From WS-7 sp036505295 (GTDB lineage Bacteria > Eisenbacteria > RBG-16-71-46 > SZUA-252), in assembly GCA_036505295.1 (NCBI GenBank), contig DASXTQ010000065.1, positions 1 through 13,772 of the forward strand: DNA of 13,772 nt, in the 5' to 3' direction. A program made the position numbers and the translations under genes. The notes under the pieces were generated by a model. It was not told the origin of the DNA and made no database searches. It saw only the letters and a program-made list of their open reading frames with translations. Of the stretch, positions 9,001 to 13,772 are shown piece by piece. Within the stretch, counting starts at the first letter, position 1. Each line of letters opens with the position of its first letter.

Positions 9001-9368
9001 GGCCCAAGGCTATCCGTCGCGAAGTCGATCCTGAGCCCGAGGACACGCAGCGTCTCGGGGGCACCGAAGAACGCCACCGTCCGCTGGAGCCGCCCCCCCT
9101 TGTTCGCAAGGAGCGGTGGGCGGCGGCCGGAGACGAAGGGGCGGGCAGACGCCTCTCCGATCCTGTGCGGAAAGGCGCGCCACAGCTCGGCCCGACGCGC
9201 CGTGAGGGCGCGCGCCGCGGGCGAGCCGGCGCTCGCGCCTGACGCCTTCGAAGCGGTGAGGCCGCGTTCGGTGGCCGCCCAAACACGAGGAGCCAGGCCC
9301 GAAACGAGGACCTGGCTCCCGAAAACGAGGACCGCAAGGGAACGGGTGAGGGTCCGCCCGATCCGCAC
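5994..9368 (-). CDS. Secreted M6-type zinc metalloprotease with FG-GAP/VCBS-like propeller and T9SS-type C-terminal tail
   Basis: This 1124-residue protein is a likely surface or secreted peptidase and a candidate T9SS cargo. The N-terminus (about 1-32) is a signal peptide. The catalytic motif HEFGHTQGLFD has zinc ligands H300 and H304 with general base E301. WSNMDSG with M327 follows, as in the M6 (immune inhibitor A) family. From about residue 560 to 1000 there are recurring GWP motifs and Asp-rich loops (GDLDGDGYPE near 848, GDVSGDARAE near 904) typical of VCBS/FG-GAP calcium-binding propellers. Residues about 1034-1124 form a type A sorting domain: YCFPNPARG, IRVLDPLGNEV, GVYLVRVEV and terminal GKFAVVK. 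The GTG start is four bases past the PorV-like stop and has no clear Shine-Dalgarno, so coupled translation is likely. No in-frame ATG lies in the signal region. The substrate is unknown; the protease class is well supported by the motif. Confidence 0.9.
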   Translation of the reverse strand: MRIGRTLTRSLAVLVFGSQVLVSGLAPRVWAATERGLTASKASGASAGSPAARALTARRAELWRAFPHRIGEASARPFVSGRRPPLLANKGGRLQRTVAFFGAPETLRVLGLRIDFATDSLGPLTTTPDGKFDLRDGKALGIVIDPPPHDRKFFLSHLEALKRYWAFASYGHLVIEYDVYPQADSAAYRLGDTGRYGPWTLGQQSFDSAKRFFHDAVRIADQTDSIPFGRFDVVALFHAGSDFQTDLNNDSPRDFPTFQINLTDSVPVNGGAVSIRGGLVMPETESQDGYYAAINGTMAHEFGHTQGLFDLYDIETFLPGVGVWSNMDSGYLLSTEITDAKTNAKVEASGILPVSLDPWSKFLLWPDNIDYVDPGRSLTTALRATQLSDRTLFVPLGGEEFYLIENRETDLNADNTLFLDRDSSGVILGPGLAAGADSVGDKEYDFLLPGQGILIWHVDNSVIYGRHIPPDFGINSNPSRRGVRVVEADGIADIGDPTSRYLFGSPFDPYFVGNHTRLGPETTPNSNTNDGGVSHIAIDVGSPAALDMNLTVTADWRVVGWPLATGVSQRGAKPTYGRLRHDGLVSVVTAVDSVAYAWTSDGEPYYKLRPDSTATLFRLPAKVVGPVLFADSLFHRNPLAQHDAAVVATAENGGVYAFRAAAPRDSGVAATSLYGWGPVKLDSTNALVVATTAPALDPGGNVVVGASDGRSFLIIPSDSVSVAPLVTTVADTLQVGAAMVTSPTSGNLAVGRFTGAGGYQVAWALRNGYIRIVDPYNKAPGYLNVFFRVPSSNFEPYLLGVDIDRAADRDLELVVSDARQGLIHCFRLDGTELPGWPVEVAGTLWGPLAAGDLDGDGYPEILAMDKEGRVHRYNRNGIEPHGWPVSLTGRYGPEARGGEGSPIVGDVSGDARAEVIVGLFNGLLVALDSDGKTIPGWPLAIQGGASSTPMLLSLNDAQLPPDPAGPAWTHLVIGGDDDGALHAYQVPMRADSALFSRNGVSVRTPWPEFGGNRRRTSVLEDTYQGPVVQASSLEKGSLYCFPNPARGRDIGLAYTLGQGVSSVLIRVLDPLGNEVQRLPGPSSPAQNVVRIPVRDLASGVYLVRVEVHGTGTSDVVFGKFAVVK

Positions 9369-9372
9369 GAGC

Positions 9373-10338
9373 TTAGAAGTGGTAGCTTGCCGAGAAGCGG
9401 TTCACGCGCTCCAAGAACTCCGATTGGGGCACCCGGGCGTAATCGAACCGGACGCCGCGATAGATCAGCCCTAGCCCATACGTGAAATTCTTGATCGTCC
9501 CGCGCGGATCGTAGATGTAACCGATCCGGAGCGCCAGAAGCCGGTTGAACTCGAACTCCCCGCCGCCGTTTTCGATCCAGGCCCCGTGGGGAAGGAGCGA
9601 CCGGTTCACGTCCGCCGCGACGACCACCCGGTAGAGCTCCGTTTCCAAAGGCGTCACGGCGACTCCGAGCTTCGCGTTCCGGCCCAGGGGGTCGGACTGG
9701 TCTTGATCGATGTAGGCGATGTTCGGCCCGAGGTTCTGAATCGCGAGGCCGATGGAACTCTTCAGCCGCGGGACCTTGTAGAGGGCGCCGACATCCGCCG
9801 CGAACGTGGTGCCGCGGCCGGCCTGACGGTCCTGGGTCTTGTCCTCCGGCGCGAGATCCACGCGCACGAGCTTCAGGGCGACACCAAACCCCATGTCCTT
9901 CATCAGCTCGGTGCCGTAGGCGATTGTCGGGGCGACCTCATAGCTCGTAAAGGTACCCAGCTCGTTTCCGTCCACATCGGTCGCGATGCTCTGGCCGTAG
10001 CTCAAATACCCGAGACTGAACCCGATCCCACCCCAGCCTTCCACGTGCTGGGCATAGGCGGTGTATGAGAAGAAGACGTCCTCGGCCAAGTCGGGGACGA
10101 GCTTCGCGTACATCGAGCTGACGTCATGACCGGTCGTGAATGCGAGGGCGCCCGGGTTCCACCAAACGGCGTTCGCGTCGTTGGCTACCGCCACAAAGGC
10201 GCGTCCCATGCCGTCGGAGCGAGCACCGGGAGCAATGAGGAGTGATTGAGCGCCTGCCTCAGCTTGGGCGTTCGCGGTTCCCGCGTACCCGCCCAGAATC
10301 AACAGAAGCCCGAGGCAGCCGGCGACAAAACGACTCAT
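9373..10338 (-). CDS. porV: PorV/PorQ-family outer-membrane protein
   Basis: This 321-residue protein resembles PorV (LptO), the outer-membrane barrel that shuttles cargo from the T9SS translocon to the PorU attachment complex. Residues 1-24 form a signal peptide with a hydrophobic core and an ANA cleavage site before QAEAG. The mature start carries the family hallmark: an APGARSDGMGRAFVAV stretch (about 36-51) and then DANAVWWNPGAL (54-65). The rest is beta-rich with alternating hydrophobic and aromatic residues, and the last residue is Phe (SASYHF), as expected for an outer-membrane barrel. The length is close to, if a little below, that of known PorV proteins. It follows the C25 gene, an order also seen for porU (PG0026) and porV (PG0027) in P. 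gingivalis. The start is fixed by AGGAGG six bases upstream. PorQ or another family member remains possible; the family assignment is firm. Confidence 0.88.
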   Translation of the reverse strand: MSRFVAGCLGLLLILGGYAGTANAQAEAGAQSLLIAPGARSDGMGRAFVAVANDANAVWWNPGALAFTTGHDVSSMYAKLVPDLAEDVFFSYTAYAQHVEGWGGIGFSLGYLSYGQSIATDVDGNELGTFTSYEVAPTIAYGTELMKDMGFGVALKLVRVDLAPEDKTQDRQAGRGTTFAADVGALYKVPRLKSSIGLAIQNLGPNIAYIDQDQSDPLGRNAKLGVAVTPLETELYRVVVAADVNRSLLPHGAWIENGGGEFEFNRLLALRIGYIYDPRGTIKNFTYGLGLIYRGVRFDYARVPQSEFLERVNRFSASYHF

Positions 10339-10344
10339 GTGCAA

Positions 10345-10350
10345 CCTCCT
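10345..10350 (-). promoter_or_regulatory. Strong ribosome binding site of the PorV-like gene
   Basis: AGGAGG reads on the minus strand at 10345-10350, six bases before the ATG at 10336-10338. It directly abuts a TTG at 10342-10344, which leaves no spacer for that codon. The ATG is therefore the start, giving the protein MSRFVAGC rather than a form two residues longer. Confidence 0.85.
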
Positions 10351-10378
10351 TCAGAAAAAGATAGGGACGCGCGTGCGC

Positions 10379-10419
10379 CCCGGCCTAGCGCATCATTTTA
10401 GCGGACAAAAGAGGCCGGG
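10379..10419. repeat. 8-bp perfect inverted repeat around the -10 box
   Basis: The arms CCCGGCCT (10379-10386) and AGGCCGGG (10412-10419) are perfect reverse complements separated by 25 bases. Arm centres are about 33 bp apart, roughly three helical turns. The -10 box lies between the arms and the upstream arm overlaps two bases of the -35 box. An operator or a leader hairpin is possible. In GC-rich DNA an 8-bp match by chance is also possible, and no T-tract follows, so it is not a convincing terminator. Confidence 0.35.
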
Positions 10420-10423
10420 TCAA
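10395..10423 (-). promoter_or_regulatory. Sigma70-type promoter for the PorV-like gene
   Basis: On the minus strand a -35 box TTGACC (10418-10423, five of six to TTGACA) is followed by a 17-base spacer and a -10 box TAAAAT (10395-10400, five of six to TATAAT). Transcription would begin near 10388, giving a leader of about 50 bases before the ATG at 10338. It lies in the longest intergenic gap of the window. The consensus match is seen directly; use by this organism's main sigma factor is inferred. Confidence 0.65.
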
Positions 10424-10437
10424 GCTTCCCCTCGGGC

Positions 10438-13400
10438 TCACCGGGTCTTGAGAGCTCGCCCAATCGCCGTAGCCCGTTTCCCCTCATTGGATTCGGCGGT
10501 CACTCTAAGGAGGTACACGCCGATGGCCACATTTTCTCCCTCCGAATCCTTTCCGTCCCAAGGAAGATAGTTTTCCCCTGCCCGGCCATCGCTCGAAAGC
10601 TCCCGCACCCGCCTGCCCGAGACCGTAAGCACCTGTACCCGGAGCCGGCCGTCTTGGTTCAGCCGGGCGTGGACATAGGTGGTGCCCTCGAACGGATTGG
10701 GATAGTTGAAGACCTGGCTCAACCGCATCGGGTCGCCGGGCTTGGCCGGGGCGTGCACGTCGAGGACGAAGGTGCGGACCCCGATGTTTCCAAACGTATC
10801 GGAGGCGTGGATCTCGAGGGTGTGGAGCCCTTCCGAGAGCTGAGGCACCGCATAGGAGACCGTCCCACGCGTGTAGCTCCCGGGGTCATAGGCAAATCCG
10901 GCCGTCAGCTCGGCCGGTGTGCCCCGATCGTCGGTGATCACGAAAATGGTGTGCGCGTTGTCGAGCCGCATGAGATCGATTCCGCTCGAGTCCTCGATCA
11001 CGACCGTGAGCAGGTCCCCCGGCTGGACGCTAGAATCCGATCCCGCGGGGTATCGGAGCGTGATGACGGGCGGAAGAAGGTCGGTGCGGGATCCGATGGC
11101 CTGGGCGACCCGGATCGAATCGACCGCGAGCGCCACGCCGCGCCCTCCTGCCTGGCTGAGGAGCGCCCGAAGCTGCCCGTTTCCCCCGGCAATCCGCGAG
11201 TCGAGCGGGACGACGAAGCGCGCGGTGAACGCCCCCCGGTCGAGCGCCACGCTCCCTCTGAAGAGGATGGGCCCGGGAACCTCATAGGGAAACGGCACGA
11301 GCTGGTGGATCGAGTTCAGGCCGATTTGGACCCGCCGAAACGGCTTCCCCTGCACCTGCAACAGCACGGTCCCGGCCGAGAGCGTGTCCGGGGTCGAGTC
11401 CGGCGCGAGCGCGTGGCCGCGGATGATCGCGAGGTCCCCGCGCAGAACGGAGTCCAGCGGGGACTTCTCCCAAACGCCTCGTCCACGCGGGACCGGAGGC
11501 GCCAACGCGGGGTCACCCAAGAGCACGTATTTCCGTACCACCGAGTTCACGTGCGCGTTCTTCGCCCGCGCGTACGCCAGGCCGACGGTAACGGTCGAAT
11601 CCACGCGCGGCGCGATCGGGAAGAGCTGGTCCACGAATTCGTCGTTCAGCTGCGTGCTCTCGAAGCCGAAGCCGCGCTCCGTCGCCGCGATGGCCGCGGC
11701 GGCTCCACCGGTCGGCGTCTTGAGCAAAAGCTCGCCCAGTCCCTCCTGCCCCAGCACGTCGAACTTCCCGACGGTGCAGCTGAAGAATCCGAAGACGCCG
11801 GGCCGCGTCGCGTTCGTGAGCCGGCCGGCATCGGAGGCGCGGAACACCTGCTCGTCGGCGATAACAATGTCGGAGCCGTGGCCGATGTAATCCACGAGCC
11901 AGTTTCCTTGGTTGATGCGAGCGATGAAATCGTCGCGCGCGGCGGGCTTCGATTGGTGGGTCGTGTCCGCGAACGCGTAGTCGTTCAGGTAGACCTTGGA
12001 GCGCTCGACCGGATACGGCAGATGCCGAGAGTCCTTTCGCTCCATTTCCATCACGTGCTCGTTACCGAGGTCATCGCGCTCCTCGCGCTTCCACGAATCG
12101 TCCGCGCAGAGAAGCGCCCGTGCGCGCCATGGGTCAAATTCGGCTGTCGTCTCGAAGGCCTGGACCTTCGCGCGCGCGAGCGTCGAGGCCTCGAGCGCCG
12201 ACTTCGCGGGCAGGCGTCCGATCGCGAGATCCAGGATCTGGTCGCCCGGGCCGTCGAGGAATCCGTAGAAATCATCCGAGATAAACTGAGCCAGAAGTCC
12301 AACGTCGTAGTAGTTCGCATACGTCGGCACGAGGTCCAGCGTGCCGAATCCCTGATAGTTCTTGGGATCGAGCGACGCGTCCCCGAAGAGGCAGACATAG
12401 GTCGGCGCAGCGGGGCTCCAGTGGAGCCGCGCGTACGCCAGGAGGTTTCGGATGGCCGTGGGATCCAGGTAGCCGCCGCCGAATTGGGCCGCGATCCGGT
12501 CGGTTGTCGCGATCGCGACGCGCGGCGCGACGAGACCCGACAGGCGGCTCGAACGGAACGTGGCGAGCGATTCGGCCATCGCGACCAACGACGGGTGGGC
12601 GACGATCAGGTAGTCGGCGCCGTTGGCCGGCTCCAAGAGGTCATCGACCGCGTGCGGACTCAGGGCGGGCGCGTACCGGGCAATCGACCCGGGCCTCGGG
12701 GCCCGGACCGTCGAGACCAACGCGTACCTCCTGGGACTCCCGGACGCCACGCTGTCCTCGAGGGTGAGGCCGAACGGAGCCGAGACACCCGAAAAGGCTC
12801 CGTTCACGTACCGGACCGGATTCTCCGGATCGGTGCGGTCCAAGAACCAGACCGCGGTGGTGTCGGTGATCCCGTCCACAACGTAGTGGACCGTCCCCAA
12901 CACGGTCGAGTCCGCTGCGAACTGGAGCGTGTCGTTGATCGCCCGAAGACGCCTGGGATACGTGACCTCAAACCAGGCGAGGTCGCTTTGATCGAAGCGC
13001 TTCGCGTCGTTGATATCGATCACCCGCGGGACCTGAACCTCAAGCGTATCGGACGCGCGCACGGTGAAGCCCGACGCGAGAAGATCCTGGGGCTCGGTGA
13101 AATTCCAGGAGCCGCTCGCGACGAGCGCTCCGTCCCAGAACAAGTTCGTGTAGTGGTCGTCCACCGTGTTGCCGACCGAAATCCCCTTTCCCCACATCCG
13201 GAGCACGATCGATCCCTGGCCGCCCGGGTCGGCCCCCGGGAGCGTCAGCGGGAACGCGACCCGCGAGCCCTGCGTGATCAGCCGGTAGAACCAGCGCTCC
13301 CATCGACGGGACGAATCGAAAAGGTTGAAATCGCGGATGCGATTTTCCTCGTAGTGGACACGATGTTGCACCGAGGTGACCGAGGCCGCGGGGGCAACCG

Positions 13401-13772
13401 GGGCCGCGTCTCGAAGCGCCATGCGCTTGGCGGGCGAGAGCACGGGGCCGGCGCCCCAGGTCAGCCAGAGCGCTTCCTCGTCCGAGCGCTGAGCCTCTTG
13501 GTAGTCGGGCGAGCCGCCGAGCGCCAAGTCGTGGCCGAAACCAGTGGCTCCGGTCGCGTAGACGTAGATCCGATCGCCGGGATCGAAGACGGCATCCCCT
13601 TCTCCGGTGACCACGATCGCGCACTCGCGGAGCGAATCCGGGCCCAAGTCCACATCCAGGCTCTCGGGAAGATCCCCCGGGGTCGCGCGGAATACGCGGA
13701 ACGTCGCGGGATCGATGCCCGACAGTGAAATCCCCGCGGAAGCCAGGTCCGCCGGGCTCACCGCGTAAAGGC
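10438..13772 (-). CDS. porU: PorU/gingipain-like C25 cysteine peptidase with C-terminal sorting-type domain (5' end outside window)
   Basis: Exported C25-family peptidase, probably the PorU-type sortase that removes C-terminal signals from T9SS cargo at the cell surface. The frame is open to the right edge: codons before the GTG at 13759-13761 continue as L-Y-A, matching the usual 'Y.V...DLA.AGI...IDP.TFR.F' opening of PorU-like proteins, so that GTG is internal and the start and signal peptide are missing. The N-terminal beta-rich part (about 12630-13772) precedes the C25 domain (about 11490-12630). The catalytic His is in IGHGS (codon 11878-11880) and the Cys in FFSCTVGKFD (codon 11776-11778). 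They lie 34 codons apart, close to the 33-residue gap of RgpB (H211/C244). YVLLGDPAL closes the domain. The tail (about 10438-10730) begins YPNPFEG and has W-DG-KDSEG...GVYLLRV, a FlgD-Ig/T9SS type A-like fold. It is 99 bases upstream of the PorV-like gene. A secreted gingipain-like protease is the alternative role. Confidence 0.85.
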   Translation of the reverse strand, partial: LYAVSPADLASAGISLSGIDPATFRVFRATPGDLPESLDVDLGPDSLRECAIVVTGEGDAVFDPGDRIYVYATGATGFGHDLALGGSPDYQEAQRSDEEALWLTWGAGPVLSPAKRMALRDAAPVAPAASVTSVQHRVHYEENRIRDFNLFDSSRRWERWFYRLITQGSRVAFPLTLPGADPGGQGSIVLRMWGKGISVGNTVDDHYTNLFWDGALVASGSWNFTEPQDLLASGFTVRASDTLEVQVPRVIDINDAKRFDQSDLAWFEVTYPRRLRAINDTLQFAADSTVLGTVHYVVDGITDTTAVWFLDRTDPENPVRYVNGAFSGVSAPFGLTLEDSVASGSPRRYALVSTVRAPRPGSIARYAPALSPHAVDDLLEPANGADYLIVAHPSLVAMAESLATFRSSRLSGLVAPRVAIATTDRIAAQFGGGYLDPTAIRNLLAYARLHWSPAAPTYVCLFGDASLDPKNYQGFGTLDLVPTYANYYDVGLLAQFISDDFYGFLDGPGDQILDLAIGRLPAKSALEASTLARAKVQAFETTAEFDPWRARALLCADDSWKREERDDLGNEHVMEMERKDSRHLPYPVERSKVYLNDYAFADTTHQSKPAARDDFIARINQGNWLVDYIGHGSDIVIADEQVFRASDAGRLTNATRPGVFGFFSCTVGKFDVLGQEGLGELLLKTPTGGAAAAIAATERGFGFESTQLNDEFVDQLFPIAPRVDSTVTVGLAYARAKNAHVNSVVRKYVLLGDPALAPPVPRGRGVWEKSPLDSVLRGDLAIIRGHALAPDSTPDTLSAGTVLLQVQGKPFRRVQIGLNSIHQLVPFPYEVPGPILFRGSVALDRGAFTARFVVPLDSRIAGGNGQLRALLSQAGGRGVALAVDSIRVAQAIGSRTDLLPPVITLRYPAGSDSSVQPGDLLTVVIEDSSGIDLMRLDNAHTIFVITDDRGTPAELTAGFAYDPGSYTRGTVSYAVPQLSEGLHTLEIHASDTFGNIGVRTFVLDVHAPAKPGDPMRLSQVFNYPNPFEGTTYVHARLNQDGRLRVQVLTVSGRRVRELSSDGRAGENYLPWDGKDSEGENVAIGVYLLRVTAESNEGKRATAIGRALKTR

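Noticed and set aside
10379..10419. Rho-independent terminator behind the C25 gene
   Set aside because: The 8-bp stem would have a 25-base loop and is not followed by a run of T on the transcribed strand.
10654..13728. A 1024-codon open frame on the plus strand, almost the length of the C25 gene
   Set aside because: It shares codon boundaries with the C25 gene on the other strand. In GC-rich genes the codons TTA, CTA and TCA, whose complements are stops, are rare, so in-register antisense frames stay open. The translation is Arg/Asp-rich, with no domain or signal peptide.
13759..13761. GTG as the start codon of the C25 peptidase
   Set aside because: The frame continues upstream to the window edge with residues that fit the family, and a protein starting here would lack a signal peptide. 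The gene is simply cut by the window.

Overview
The window looks like chromosomal DNA from a GC-rich member of the Fibrobacterota-Chlorobiota-Bacteroidota (FCB) assemblage. The gene families and GC-rich codon use would suit Candidatus Eisenbacteria or a similar uncultured phylum; this is an inference from family content, not a phylogenetic placement. Every supportable gene lies on the minus strand, so transcription runs from the right end (13772) to the left end (1). Coding density is very high. The only gaps are 99, 4, 54 and 56 bases, and three gene junctions overlap. No tRNA, rRNA, CRISPR array, insertion sequence or phage gene was seen.

In order of transcription: (1) a PorU/gingipain-type C25 cysteine peptidase with a C-terminal sorting-type domain, cut at its 5' end by the window edge; (2) a PorV-type outer-membrane protein with its own strong RBS and a near-consensus promoter; (3) a 1124-residue M6-type zinc metalloprotease with a VCBS/FG-GAP-like propeller and a type IX secretion (T9SS) type A-like C-terminal tail; (4) and (5) two small, diverged tandem paralogs resembling DUF5683 membrane proteins; (6) a secreted six-bladed NHL-type beta-propeller; (7) a 1078-residue outer-membrane beta-barrel-like protein of a family typical of FCB bacteria; (8) the first 11 codons of another exported protein at the left edge.

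The first three genes read as a compact T9SS end module. They supply a sortase-like peptidase, the PorV shuttle/anchor that is adjacent to porU in Porphyromonas gingivalis, and a plausible cargo protease carrying the tail such a system recognises. The remaining genes all have export signals and appear to be a linked cell-envelope set. A near-perfect sigma70-type promoter, whose -35 box lies inside the end of the protease gene, can start this second half separately. ATGA and TGATG junctions and a 38-base overlap suggest translational coupling inside it. The core T9SS motor and translocon genes (PorK/L/M/N, SprA) are not in the window, so the T9SS reading rests on the PorU-, PorV- and tail-type sequences.
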